From Perca fluviatilis (lineage: Eukaryota > Chordata > Actinopteri > Perciformes > Percidae), in NCBI RefSeq assembly GCF_010015445.1, contig NC_053114.1, forward strand, positions 26,245,579 through 26,309,578: a stretch of 64,000 nt of DNA, read 5' to 3'. Below are positions 12,872 through 26,648 of the stretch, piece by piece. Numbering within the stretch: the stretch's first letter is position 1; each line of letters starts with the position of its first letter. The notes beneath the pieces were generated by a model, which was not told the origin of the DNA, searched no databases, and saw only the letters and a program-made list of their open reading frames with translations. The translations under genes were made by a program, and so were the position numbers.

Positions 12872-13349
12872 TTTTAGGAGTACAAGTCTTTTGAAAATGA
12901 TATTGGTTTGGAAAGCCAAGTCTAGATGAATAGATATGGGTCATTCTTTAGATACAATAGAACCAGGCCTGCTTTCATTCCGCCTTGTTCATTGTCAACA
13001 ATTATTTTAATTTATTAACATATAAAAGTTACCTCTGAATCTTATTAAAAATAGAAGTCGGTTTTTCAACTTCACCGCCCCAGCAAGGAGGGCAATGCCA
13101 TAAAGCACAGATGTAGACATTATTCTGCTTTGTTCCTGCCACCAGCTTGCTCTTAATGGATCTAAACTCTGAAAAACTTGGGAATTGTGGCTTTAAGTGG
13201 ATAGGCATGCTGAAAGCAAGCAATGTCAAAGTAACATTTGATTGGTTGCTGTTTAATCCTCTTTGGGATTTAAAGCAGAAGTACATAAACAGCACACAAG
13301 AATATTGTGCTGCATGTGACATGCAACACAATCACAGAATGTCATAGGA
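12872..13349. repeat. Diverged tandem duplication, right copy
   Basis: Direct repeat of the block at 12285-12770 with many substitutions and small indels, judged by eye about 70-75 percent alike. The 100-residue open frame on the minus strand here is interrupted in the left copy, which argues against coding. Confidence 0.75.
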
Positions 13350-13499
13350 CTAGAGAACTGGCCGGTTACTCACTTAACCGGGGTAAGACCATACTCTGGT
13401 TACCATACTCATACAGTCGGTGGTTATTGTGACATGAGAAATACTTTCAAGTACTAATCTCTCCACAGTGTCTCTCCCCGCCGTGTCACGTTGTAAACT

Positions 13500-13698
13500 T
13501 GTAAAATGTTGATTTTGATTGGCTGTCAGGGTTTCTATCGTTCATCAAATCGCTCTGAAAGTGATCCCAACTACGATATATTGTTCTCCACTGTCATTAT
13601 ACTTGTGGTGTGGACTCCACCATCCACAATTTTTAAAACTATATTTGTATAGTTGTCGTTATACTATAGTTAACGTACTTGGTGTGGACGGCCCTTAA
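13500..13698. repeat. Possible DNA-transposon-derived fragment
   Basis: Contains GTGGTGTGGACTCC and, about 80 bases on, TTGGTGTGGACGGCCC after TATACTATAGTTAACGTA. These end-like words resemble fish MITE termini from memory. Ends and class not determined. Confidence 0.3.
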
Positions 13699-16600
13699 GT
13701 CGTCCCAATGTATCAGGATCAGCAGGAGATAAAACATCAAGGGTTTGTGTCATTGATTGTGGCGATGAGAAGGCAAATGGTTTTTGTCTGTGACGGGTCA
13801 ACAACAAATAAGATGGAAGGATAAAGCAGGTGACTTTTTGAGTCGTGCTTGATTACAAGATGTGTGAAACCAAAGCTCTCATTTTGTACCTAATTTGTTC
13901 ACACAACACCTTACAGACACACTCTCTAACTGCCCTCTGCACCACTTTCTTTGTTTACATAGTGATTTATTAGTAGATGGGTTTGAACATCTTTCTTGAG
14001 TCCACAGTACTTTTAAAATAAAATAGTCTCCCATCCACCTCCCTGGTCTTAAAAGGTGTCAGGTGAAACTAGAAAATACATTTGTAATACAGAAAATGTA
14101 TGTGAATGCTGAAAGCTAAATTGCTAAAGCTAAACTAGATTGCTGGCTTAAATGCATAAGAAGAAGGTGAAGTAGTGAGAATTATTGGAAAAGTGGAAAT
14201 GCTTTTAAGGGTTTAATTTTGAATTTCATTGAAATGTTGAATAATACCAATGATGATGAAACAAAATATATTTAAGGTATTTGATACTAGCAATGCTAAA
14301 TAGAGGCGAAGACATATAAGGATAAGGCAAACTTTTCAGGTGACTTGTGTAGGCTATCATCTCCATCTGCTTCGCTAGAATTTTCAGATTGTAGGACTTT
14401 GTGTGAAAGAAGGGTGAATTATGAATCTGCTTCATATTTGAGAGTAGTTAGAATTCTTCATTTCTCTTTGAAGCCCTGCAGAAAGAGGCAGGGTGGTGGT
14501 GGTGGGGGTGACAGGTTAATTGAGGAATAATTCCCTTCAGAATGATTGATTTTGGTGACTTGAGATGTCAGAATCCATTATAGGAAATTTAAATTTGCAA
14601 TTAAAGTGGGATGTTGGGTGCAGAATTCTTTCATTTTAATTCCCCCTTGCTTCCTCCCCTGTTATTATTAATGTTCTGCATTAAATGTCCAGGCCCTCTG
14701 TTCTCTGCTTTGGCAGTCACCCACCATCTAACACAGTTTGCCAAAATGAGGCTTAATTAATGAACTCATACATACAATAAATCAAACCGTTTTTTCCTCA
14801 GAATAGTGATGCTGGACTAGAGGGACATTTCATGAGGTAATGAGAATACACACCTCATCATGTTAAGAAAAATAACTGAAAAAAACATTCCAGCTTCAAC
14901 ATGCAGCCTCAGATTTGTGGTTACTTCTTAATTTATTGTATTTCCTGTGTTGAGAACCTTTTGAAATGTGATATTTAATCTTAGTCAAGTCATACCTTGT
15001 AATCTTTGACTGCGTGAACTCACTTTCACAAGACAGATTTTACTGGTAAAGGACAAAGACTGGAATGTGACGCCGATATGCAGTTGACTACTGTTGATAT
15101 TTCTGCAACACTTCACCTGTTTACATAGCTCATATCCAAGGAATTTTGAGCTTTAGGTGGTGTATGTCAACACTTGTGTCAATACATTTCTAATGTCAAA
15201 CAGACTAGTGTGTGTCCTGTTGCGCATATGATTCATCTTCACAAATTGCATTTCTAATTCAAATTATTCGATGTACACCTCAAGGTGTTATTCATTATGC
15301 ACAACTTTGTTTTTAGACACTGCTGAGAAACTATAGCAACATTTGGTAATATTGTCAATTTTGTTATAAACATCTTCATAAAGATGTTTTAAGAAAGTTA
15401 ATTTAAGAAAGCAAATGTGTTTCAGTACTATAGATGAAGTGTGTCTTTTGTTTCAATTTCCTTCATTGTCATCTAATTTATCAACTCCAACCATATTTGG
15501 ATTACATTAGATTAAATTAAAAGAAGCTGCAGCACCAAGTAGTAATATGATGAATAATTGTGTGGAATACAGATGGTTATATAAGCATAAAGACAAATGT
15601 ATAAATTTAAGACTTAAGACCTAAGGAAATATCAAACAAGAATGCATAGATTTAAAAAAGCATGAATTGCAGCATTAGTTGAGTTTTATATGTATTATTT
15701 ATAATATGGATATGATTGAAAGTTTATAATATATGTACAGATTTCAGCTGATATTTTTTCACATTAACAATAAGGTATTAACTAGTGCATTAAAAAGAAA
15801 AAGGACTGTGAAAATTGAGGTGGTGGGGGAACTCATTCAGCATCTCTGTTTCCCTGTGAGGACTATCTGCAGCAGCAGCACATTAATGCCACTATCAGCT
15901 ACTATATCACCAGTCAAAGTGACAAATGGCAGACAAGCGCCTCTCAAATATTCAGGGAGGGTGGAGTAGTGCAGGGGTGGTAATGGGTGATAGTGTTTTT
16001 CTCCATTTGGCAGGAGAACTTGATGTAGAATTTGGGGAGAGAAATGGTTGGAGTAAAAATAAGAATAAGCAGTGTTTGGAGACTGTATGTTTGCATGTCT
16101 ACATGACAATTATTCAGAGAGGAGAACAAATTATTGTCTTATTGTCCTTTCTCTGCACTCCACTCCCACACACCCCCATCTCCCCCATCATTCGGACAGC
16201 TGGAAACAGAATTCATCCGATTCGTTCTGCTGCTTTTCTCTCTCCCAACTGCCCCATTCCCCCCACCATTCCCCAGTCCCCCTCACTGTTGTAATAGGAT
16301 CTGCAGGAATCATTCAAAGGCTAGATATAATTTACTGCTTGCCGTGCACAATACCCCCTCCCACTCTCACCCCCTTTCTCAATCGCACAAGGTGCCCTGC
16401 GGATGAACTAATCATACTTGAAATATTATTTCTGCTTCTTATTCCTCCATTTTATGAACAGCTCCTTTTTATGGTGCAATGGATTTAACCCCTGCCTGGT
16501 CACACTCACGCCAGTCTGTGCAGCAAGAAAGAGGGTGAGTGGCGTGGGTGGAGAGAGAAAGACATGAAAACCTTTTTGTTTTTATAATTATTTGTTTACA

Positions 16601-18372
16601 TGTCTCCCCTTTGTTTGTTTTAATAAATTCATAGTTTACCCAAACCTTGATTTTTCCAGGTGATGACTCCATCTTACAATAAAAAGCATTACTTAGGAAA
16701 CATGTAAGTAACACAGCCAAGAAGAGCTTCACCAACAAAACTATATATAAAAAAAGAACAATTCCACAGGGCTTCTTTTACCCATAATCCCCTTGCTCTC
16801 TTTATGCAATCCACATATTTGGAGAAGTAACTTCTCTTCATTCATAATATATACAGCACAGTAAATGCTCTTATGCATAACAGCTAGTATTAGCATATGA
16901 GCTGTGCTACTCTTTGAAAAAAGAAGAAAAAAACATTTTGAAAACTATTCTCAAAATGTTCTTTCTCATTTAGATGCACTGTATAGCAAGATCTTCCTTC
17001 TCTTTGAAAAACCCCACAGGCTCAGTATGCAAGTGTTGAGTTTAATAGTTTTTACTTAAGTCACTTGGCAGTAGGATCTGCTTGAATGCTATACAGAGAG
17101 AGACAGATCGTAGGCCAACTTCTATGAGAATCTATTGATTTTGTACTACGTCCATTGATCTCTTGTGGGACAAGAGGCCTGGATTAGGATTAATGTCCTC
17201 TAAACCTGCTTGGGACCTGACATCATGAAAGAATTGCCTAAGCCTTTTTATTTGCTTTCTTTCTTCAAACTTGGTAAATTGACTTAAAGAGAATTAATCC
17301 ATGATGGTAATATAATTGTGAAAACTAAACATCAGCATGCAAATTTATTTTCTGAGTTCTCAGTTAAGGCCATGAGAGCATAGTCGAAGTTAAACAAGCA
17401 TTTCAAATGAAAAGGTTATATAGTAAACAACAATGAAAATAGCTCATTTTGTATCCCAACCTGTTAAATCAAAGGAGTAATTTCAAAATTGGAAATATTT
17501 CCCTTTAGCTGACAAATTTCAGCATGTTATCCTGATGAGATATGGCCCACAGAATATTGAGGGTACACTTAATTTTTATGGATGTAATAGTGGCTCATCT
17601 GCTTACATAATCTCAAACGTAAAAGAAATAAGTCAGCAAGGATGCTGACATTCACAGAGCCAATTTAATGAGAATATCGGACGATATATATTGTAATATT
17701 TTTTTTTTTTTAACATCTGAAACATCCGTATTTGTAACTGCTTCAAAAGTCCAATATCCGTCGAGCTATACTAATGTACATGTATAGCTTACATACAGAG
17801 CTTTATAAGACTTTTGTGCCCATTGTATAGCCAAAATATTAAATCTTCCTTTTAATATTGGAGCACCAAGTCTATTGTAGTCTTAGTGATTCAAAAGTAG
17901 CCAATACACCATGTTGATTACAGATATAATGAAGCAGCTGGACACCCATGGGGGTGATTTATCAGTAGCTTTAAGCCAGAAGCCATCAGGACATTGTCAT
18001 CATACCCTCAGTTATTTTCTGATCCTATTTTCTCTGTGCATTAAAGGTGGCCTGTGGAGGTAATTCTAAACAAATGTTTTTTTTTGCATTCAACATATTA
18101 CTGTGTAAAGCGCAAATAGTGTTAAACCTTTCCACAGGGTACCTTTTAAGCACAATTTCCTTTTGCTTTATACTGTTGACAATCATTGACAATTTTAATC
18201 ATAACTGTGGAGTGATTGTAGATTGGTGTCCTTGCATGACTTTATTTGTCTTTCAATTGTGCATTATATCTCTGACTCTGCTGATGAGATTTTGTCTTTA
18301 AAGGGGCTGAGATTTCCTCTATATGGCTCTCACAGACCGTTCCCCAATACATGAAATACCTTTTTTCACAGC
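13699..18372. other. Non-coding, no gene seen
   Basis: Contains several stretches that look like conserved regulatory DNA: about 14550-14800 (GCAATTAAAG, TTATTATTAATG, GGCTTAATTAATGA) and 16180-16490. Open frames of 122 and 138 residues at 15926-16488 overlap in different frames, are Pro/Ser/His-rich and match nothing I know. Confidence 0.5.
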
Positions 18373-18563
18373 CAACATGCATGCACAGCCGGACTACGAA
18401 GAACAGAGAAGCTCAGATTACAACACACACAGGAGGAGTGTGACATAATTCTCTGCTCAGGTGCCATTACTCCACTATATCTGATTCTTTACATAGCAAA
18501 TATTTGTTTACTGCTATGTCAATGGGAGTTATTAAGTAACATCAAGTACAGCTCCTTTAACAT
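18373..18563. repeat. Interspersed repeat fragment, copy 2
   Basis: Same order of blocks as copy 1 near 452-575, with about 60 extra bases (TTTGTTTACTGCTATGTCAA region) before the terminal CTCCTTTAA. Resembles short fish repeats ending in a CACCTTTAA-like tail. Class unknown. Confidence 0.55.
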
Positions 18564-21500
18564 TGGCTTACTACATCAACTTTTCAAGTGTTTGTCCATG
18601 TGTTTCAAACAATATCTCACTAATAGACTTTTGACTTAACTGTTAGAAAGGATGCATTCCACCATTGTTTTTCAGCATTTAAATAATTGACTATGAGGTG
18701 AGCTGTAGTATTGTTTTCTTTTCGTGAATATTTAGCCTGCTTGATTAAATGGAGTCTAAACATAATTAGGCTAACTGCACCATTTTCAGAAGATAACTTA
18801 CACAACCCTTTCAAGGGGTTGTCACACTGAGAAAAGTTCAACACCTATTACCTACCACTTTATCTGTACTTTTTACACTGACATGGTATCTACTCAATGA
18901 ACAGACACAAGTAATAGATTGTCTGCACTCCATTTGTGTCCAAATGTATTTTTTGTTGAGTACGTATTGGCTCAGCAGATGGAGAGATGAAGAGAATGTG
19001 AAAAAAGAGGCAGAAGGTGAAAAGGTATAGAAAAAAGTAAAGAGGAAAAGAGAGATAGAAAGGCAAAGCAAGAGAGGTAGCCACAAGGAAGCTATCAGCT
19101 GTTCACTTGTACTTAGGGAGCACATTTACTTTCCATTGATTTCCAATGGTTTAGTCAATTTCCTGCCACTTTTCATTGCAAGTACATGTGATCTCAGTTT
19201 AGCTGCTTGCAGGAAAAAGGAAAAAGTCCAAAATGGATATTTTAGAGTCTATAACACAACTGCTACAGGCTCTGTGTTTCCTGTCTGCAAAATCTAATAT
19301 TAGTCTTGGCAGGTGTATATCAAGAAAAATAGGTATTAAGCAACATCTCATGTATTATTTAGTAGACAACGTCTTTATAAAACAACCAGTGTAAAGCTGT
19401 TATTGTGTAACCAGCTAAATGTTCACTGTAGGAAAGTGAATACAGTAAAATAAAAATAAAAATCTTATAGCAGATCATACTAGATAAAACTCATATGTCT
19501 TCATACAAAATCTAACGAGTCAACAGACAGCTCACCAACAGATGTGGTGTCCAGCAGTACCCATGAATAACTAAATCTACTGTCGCTTTAACAAAAGAAA
19601 TGTTGTATTAGTTTTTTCTTTACCTTGGTTTCTGCCTCTGCTTTTTTCTGAGTAGCAGTTTCTTTTGTGACTATTTTCTGTGCACACAGCATACAGATTT
19701 GATCTGTAGCCCATTAGTTTTTTTCCATCTCCCACATCTTTTACTGTTTTTCTTTAATGCAAATACTCATTCACCTAGTTTTTATTTTGGTCTTTTTTTT
19801 CAGGGTGTCTGCCTTCAGAGAGCATTGCCAACTTAATATTCAGTTTGAAATAGCACAACTCCAAACAAAGGGCATTTTTTTCCCGAGCACATCTGCTTGT
19901 GAGGGAGACAGGGCCTTAACACCTGGAAGTAATAAAAGACCAACACTGAGAGAGAAAATAAGGTAGGATTATTGTTCTGTGTGAGGAAGAGATTATGTTC
20001 AGTGAAAAGACAGTGAGGCATACGGCTACACTTTCACCTCAAACAACGGGACTAGAAAGCAGCCACTGATTAAAACTGAAATGAGGTGAGAAGGAATTGA
20101 AAATGAGGTGCACTTTCATGCCGAGACAACAAGTAAAAAAGTTTTATCTTAAATGGAAATAAAATAGACTGGAATACTCCAAAACTCCTGTAGTACTATC
20201 ACTCAGTTACAATGTCATTATCTTACCCACGCTTAAAATGATACTAGCTTAGAGAAAAGTGCATAGCATTTTCCCAATTTTGATGAGACTCATTTATTGC
20301 ATCATCTTTTTTTCTGTTCTGTATTGAAGATGTTTTGGATGTGTATGCTTTCTTTTTACTCAAACCCAATCAGCCTGTAATTTCATCAGAGTTGTACAGA
20401 AAATGAGAAGCACATGATGTCACCTGACTTTCAATCAAAGCTATAATTAACGTCTAATTAATGTCCTTTGGGACAGATATTTACTATAAACACCTTACTT
20501 TAAACAAACAACATTTCTCTGTTGCATTCTAAAGCACACCGTAAAATGAATCCAAACTTATAGAAAATGCATTTATAATTATTTAAGAGCCAAGGCATGG
20601 GACAGGACAAAACAAGTAGGGGACAGGTAATTTATTATGTGACATCCAGACACCTATTCCCATTTGCAGGCCAAAATCAAAGCACTGGGATGTGAGAAAC
20701 ATACATGTACAAGTAAATGTATGTAAAAGTGTGCCTCTCCCTGGGTATATAACCTATACAATGCCCCAGCAAAGAGTATGTTGGCCCATAACATTCAGTA
20801 CAATCCAAATATTCCACACAAAAAACAATTCAAACTGAGAAAAGGGAGTAAGGGATCCAGCACAGTCTCTCCCTTTCTCATCACTCTCTCTCTCATGTTG
20901 ACTGGAATGACATTAGATGCCAGTGCTTGTTTGTGCTCTAATGACAAGCAAGAGGGGACTGCTGTCTCCATGGCAACAGCCAAGGCTCAATACATCATAC
21001 CTCGTTACAGTAGTCAAGCGGGGACGTTTGGTCAAAAATTAATATATCAAGGGAAGGAGAGAGGGAAAGAGTGCGTTGCGGGAAGACTGCCCAGCATTTG
21101 TTATATGAGTTTGATAACTGTAGCATTGAAATAGTGGCCTTATTCATTTCAAGCTGCAGCAGTAGGCAACAATTTGAATTGAATGTTTAGTGACCTTGGC
21201 TTGATATGTTGAGAGTATCATGTCTATAGGAGGAAACCAGTGAGAAGGATAAAGAGGCCGACCAAAGGGTAGGGTATGTGTGAGTGTGGGTTGGGGGTAG
21301 GGCTGGGCTTGAGGCAGAATGCTGCAGATTAATTGCCTATGATTCACAGTTGGAATTAAGTAGGACTTGCAGCACAACAGATACTTAGTCAAACTGCTCA
21401 GACCGTGTTTGCCTAACTCCTGTTTATGTGTAGGTTAGTTGTGTTATATAAATTTAACAGTATGCTTTGGAGAATATAAAGAAGAGAAAAGGAAGGTGTT

Positions 21501-21746
21501 TCTCATTAGACTGTTTACATTTTTTTAAACGAGGGTGTTATGAAAGACCATCTTAGGCATCTAGATGGAGCAAAGAGACGCAAAGGACACAGTTTGGGCC
21601 AAATGCGCGACTCGAGCCTCCCCTAAATCATTCATCAATCATCTAATCCACTTTTAATCCACAGACTTTTAATATATAGTCTGTGCAAACTGGTCAGGTG
21701 CAGTGACAGCTCTGGAGAAATGAACTCAAATGAAATATCAGTAACT
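18564..21746. other. Non-coding, no gene seen
   Basis: AT-rich. A perfect 8-base stem (CACAGACT/AGTCTGTG) with a 10-base loop lies at about 21661-21686. No repeat family recognised. Confidence 0.5.
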
Positions 21747-22140
21747 TAAAGTTACAATCTTGAAGATCTCCGTTTCGTTGTCTTTGGCGGCCCCTATAAG
21801 CATTAATTGCAGGTGTGTTTTTGAATCTCACTTTCACTTTGTTTTGAAGTTTCATCATATGTAGTCATTGCTCTTTTTCTTGTTTGATCAGAAATAGTAA
21901 CTGTTTACTCGCAGCGCTTGCAGAGACCGAGAAATAATCAGTACGCCACTTCACATGCAAGGGAGTTAAAGAGTGAGTCTGTTGCGTTAGCTCCGCCTAC
22001 CCTGTCCTGCAGACCAACCACTGCTGGATGATGGAAAACAGTGACTTACTCTGTGCCGCTTGTGATTTTTCCCGGGAATGTCGCGACAGGCACCCAGATC
22101 AAACTTGGAGCAGGCCCTTTGGGTCTCCCCTAAAATGACC
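21747..22140. repeat. Possible interspersed repeat
   Basis: Begins TTAAAGTTACAATCTTGAAG and GATCTCCGTTTCGTTGTCTT, then GGCGGCCCC. This resembles fish repeat sequence from memory, and the block is more GC-rich than its flanks. No second copy in the window, so boundaries and class are open. Confidence 0.3.
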
Positions 22141-25100
22141 TCGTAAAAAAATTAATGCTTGATTTACACAATATGAAAAGCTATATTCCAAAACATGAAA
22201 CTGCATTTTGGCTCACAAGATAAGCCATCCTGAGTGACAGCCATTTTAATAGCCAGATAGATTAAATCAAATAGGAATCTGCCTTACCACAAATTTCTCA
22301 CATTCTCATGGATTGACTACCTTTGCATTCTTGTTCATATGGCAGACACTGTGATTGCGCCGTATTCATGTGGGAATAATTAGTAATTCACTCACTCAAT
22401 AAAAAGGCCTCAGTAGGACCCTACTGAAGATTTAATTATGCGATAATCTCAGGAAGACAATAGTCAGTGATGATAAAAGAGCCATTCCTATTTGTATGTA
22501 ATCAATGTTTAATATTTATCATTCAACAAGCTCTTATGGAGAAGGCTTTAATGAGGACTTATCTTCACTTGAGTCCCTCTTCAACATGTTCAGCTCTCTC
22601 TCCAATTGACATTTACTGACCTCCTGTAGAAGACAGTAGTGAGGCAGACTGTTTCTCCCACAGAATCTGCTTGAATCTTTGAAAGATGTTCTTAGAGGTT
22701 TCATGTAAAGGGTTAAATTGTTGATGTTAAATGGAATGTTGGATTCTGCTAGCTGCCTGCTTATTAGATTGTAATTACAGCAGAGCTTTGCTAGCCTGTC
22801 TGTTCCAATTAGAAACACTTTTGCGGCCAGTCTGCCTGACCTTTCTTTTAAAACTTCTCTATTTTAAATTACTGACAGATACAAAGGGCTAAATGCTGAA
22901 AAAAAGTAGTTCTGAATGGTCAAATTATCATGTTTATGAATACCACAGAGACAACCGTGTGCACATAATTCAAGCAAAATATTGATGTTCAGCCCACATT
23001 CTCACATTTATGAATACAATGTGGTTTTTATGAGGAGGAAAAGGTGCAAATACAGGTGCACCACTTGGTAGGTGTCCAACGCAAACAACTTAAGCTTAAA
23101 CTTAATATAGTAATTACTATATATATCTTTTACATATAAGTATATATGTGTGTGCGTGATATGGAGGGAGAAATTGGACTGTGGCCCAGTCAGTTTTCAA
23201 CAGTGGTAGTGTGCCCTCCCTCTCACTGAGAGGAGCTCTCTGACTGAGTGAGGAGTGTCTCAGGCATCCACAGCACACCTGGTCTACATTATCTCTCCAT
23301 TTCACAGGCTTGCACCCCCTAACAGGGCAGCCTGGGAATGGGCCTGGCTCTTTCATCTTCCCATCATTATAGCAGCCAGCCCAGGGTCAGGGCCCAGTCT
23401 GACAGGCATTCCAGCAGCAATACATGACAACTGATTTTGGTTAAGGTTTAAAAAAAAATAATACAAAACCCAAGGCAGAGAAACATTAATAAGAACAAGT
23501 CTCAAAGTAATTATTGTATTAAGAATTATTTTCAGAGTTGACATTCTCCCCAAAGCTGTGTGAAATATGAGGCTGCACCTCAAAGCCTTGCCTCCCGCTT
23601 CCTCAACAGCATCACCTTCCCTCACCCGTGCCTCCTTTGTAGCACATGTACACATGACAAATACATAGATACACTCGTGTTCTGCTGTTTGCTGGCAAAC
23701 ACACAGGAAAGACTACAGGATACATTTTTTTTTCTTTTTTTTTTAACAAATCTTCCAATGTGAAAGTGTAGTGTGTATTGATATAACACTGATCTGTTGC
23801 TTTATCACTCTTAAATCTTGTCCGCAGAGGGACATTTGAAGACAGATCAAGGAGAAGCCAAATTCTTTCCCTTTTTTTAAAACTGTTAAAGGAATTTAAC
23901 AGACCCCTTCAGACAATCTGTGAAACACATTTATGGAAAAAGGATACACCACCTGATGGTTCAGGTCTGACATGGTCCACCCATTATCATTTTGCATATG
24001 CGAACAAAATGAGGTGTGATAATTGATCTCTCATGTACTACAGCTCACTCTCTCACGACACTATCAGCACAGCTTCATGTAAAGGCTGAAGCAGAGCTCA
24101 CCCGAAGCCTTTTTAATGCATCATCACTTTGAGGTTACAGAAATGACACCATGAGAAGCACTTTGAAGTGAAGTAAAATTATCCCTTATTTTTACCCCCA
24201 CAAATGATTTATTAAGGGGGAAAATGGGGGGAACGAGGAAAGGAAAAGGGCAGACGAAGGATAGAGAAGGACAAACACATTCCCAGCACATATTCTCTTC
24301 ATTACGAGTGAGTGGGGGGGAGCCGATCATTCAATTACTGACTGCCGTCACAAGCTAATATTCCTGCCTGTCAGGGCCCATTCTGGCTCAGTTTTGGTCA
24401 GAGTTCTTCTGATGGACCTCATTTCCTGTTAAACAGAACCAGAAGGTGCCGTGAAAATGGTGACACCTGATCCTGTGTTCAGGAGACGGGAAATGCTCCG
24501 GCAAGGCCCAGAGCCTGCCAAGACACCCTCCACACCTACCCCAGCATGAGTCCTATGCGGGTGGGAAGACAGCGAGGTAGAGTTTAGGCAGAGGGTTTTC
24601 TAGGCCACTCACTTTAACTAGCACAACTGGGGGCTAACACTGATATGTGTATTTTTTTCTGGGCATACAGTATGAAGTGATGTGAGGATGTATCAACTCA
24701 TTTTGATCAGGAAACGTAAGGCTATAATTCAAAAGAATCTGAGTTCTGCCTTTTAATTTTTTCATCCCTTTGATCCTCACTCACCAATCATTTTATCTGA
24801 CAGATTAGATTGAATTAGTTTGACCTGTCCTCAAGGCTAGAGCGTAATTTGCCTTTGACATTGATAGGGAAGGAAGACAATGTGTCCAGAGAGGTATATG
24901 TGGGGGTGGAAACAGGGGGGAGCAGTTAGGTATGTGATGTGGAAAGAAGGACTATATGGCTTTCAGGCTTGGTGGTGAAATTCCTGTTCTTCACGGTCAT
25001 CTATGTTATTTCACCAGACTGTCTGTCAGGGGTTAACCCTTGACAGTGGCAGTGCAAGCTGCTCATGTGCAAAGCAGACCAGCTAGGTCTTTCAATTGGC

Positions 25101-26541
25101 TTAGTCGCAAATATATCCAGGATGCGCGGAGTATCTGCTGGTGACACACTCCAATTTGTTACTTCAAAGCAGTTCAGAACAGTTTACACACTTTCTACTT
25201 TAAATATGTTTCTAAAGCCTTCAACCGTTTTAGTATGAGTGACAATACTTGGCTTAAAGTCTACATTCTTTTTACTTTGCAATTCATCATCAAATGTATC
25301 CTCATACCGTATGATGCTGATAGACTTATGGTAGTTTATTGCACCACATATTTGGGTGTTTGTGAACACTGTGTAACAGGACACATTGGCAGGGATGACC
25401 CTTCTCTTGGCTTAGATGGAGGCAGGATGCCCTGACTATACGTATCTGTGTGGAATTGAATCCTGGGATGTGTGGTGGTGTGGTTTCCCTTACAGCTTCT
25501 GCTCCTCATTTTCTGCCTTTGTGGTGTCAAATGGTAATACCAACCTTAAGCCAAACAACCATTAGAGAGCTATGCTTTTTATTTAAGACAAGGCCCAAGA
25601 TGACATAGCACAACCACGGCTTTTGTAGTCATTTTGACGAGAATCATCCAACATTTGCACCATTTATTCCCTGCAAAGGTTGAAAGCTGATCCTAAAGAG
25701 CTTTGGAAACTCCAACAAGCCATTATCCAAGCAAGAACTTTGGCATGGTAACACCACCCAGCTTGTGTCAGCGTGTACAACAGAGTCTGTGATATTCTAT
25801 CCAACAGAGCTGTGCTTGTCTTCTGTACTACGAAAGAGAACATTCTGGGTATGTCGGGGGCTACTAGGATATGTAAAAGGTTGACTGGTCGAAAGAGACA
25901 AATGACTCTAGGAAGCCGTCAGCTCCACCTCTGACTGAAATGACTGAGTTAGTGAGGTGCAATGAGAATGATAATTAAATATGGGGCCAAAGATTGGCAT
26001 GGTGGGCCCTGTACCTTAAGGCCAGGGGAGAATGGGTTTGGGAGCTCACATTGCCCAGGGCCTGTGTTAGACTCAGGCACTAACCCAATTTCACACTGTG
26101 TGACTGGGCCTGGCCTGTTTCAATGCAGCATCTGAGTGTGAGTGCCATCTGGTCCAGGCCTGTGAAGGAAATGGCCTTGCTTTTCACACTGATCGGATTA
26201 GAGTGTTTTTAATTCATTCGGGATGTGCCCTTGCGTGTTAATTGGCTCAACATGGCCAAGAAATCTTGCCTGTTGCTTGACACAGGATGGCCTCTTCCTT
26301 AAACTTTCTTTAGAGGTTTGATGCTCCTCAGATTTGAGCTGTTATTATTTTCCATACAGAGTGCCATGATAGTTAACAAAGTTTCTGAGAATGTGTTACA
26401 TTTATAAAATATATAAAGTAATTTAGCTATATTCTATGAGCAGCAGAGCAGTTCAGAGATCACCGTGGCTTACTCCTTTTAGGAAACATAACAAAAATAG
26501 ATGTTCATGTCAGTATATCTAAATAAAACTTAATAAAAAAG
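22141..26541. other. Non-coding, candidate conserved blocks
   Basis: No gene. About 22260-22860 (TAATTAG, GATTTAATTATG, GTAATTACAGCAGAGC, CCAATTAGAAACAC), 23980-24560 and 25940-26340 (GATAATTAAATATGGGG, TTTTTAATTCATTCGG, GTTAATTGGCTCAA) carry dense homeodomain-type sites in mixed-composition sequence, as conserved enhancers often do. Inference only. Confidence 0.4.
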
Positions 26542-26558
26542 TTAAAGCACAAACCCAA

Positions 26559-26631
<73 letters not shown>

Positions 26632-26648
26632 TGGGGTTTGTGCTTTAG
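26542..26648. repeat. Palindrome with a TA microsatellite core
   Basis: TTAAAGCACAAACCCAAAAC(A) at 26542-26562 is matched in reverse complement by 26628-26648 with two mismatches. Between them is a pure AT run of about 66 bases at 26563-26628. The whole can fold into one long hairpin or extrude as a cruciform. May be the relic of a small palindromic MITE. Confidence 0.75.

Noticed and set aside
15926..16488. Overlapping open frames of 122, 138 and 90 residues
   Set aside because: They overlap in different frames, are rich in Pro, Ser and His, show no known motif and lack splice or start context.
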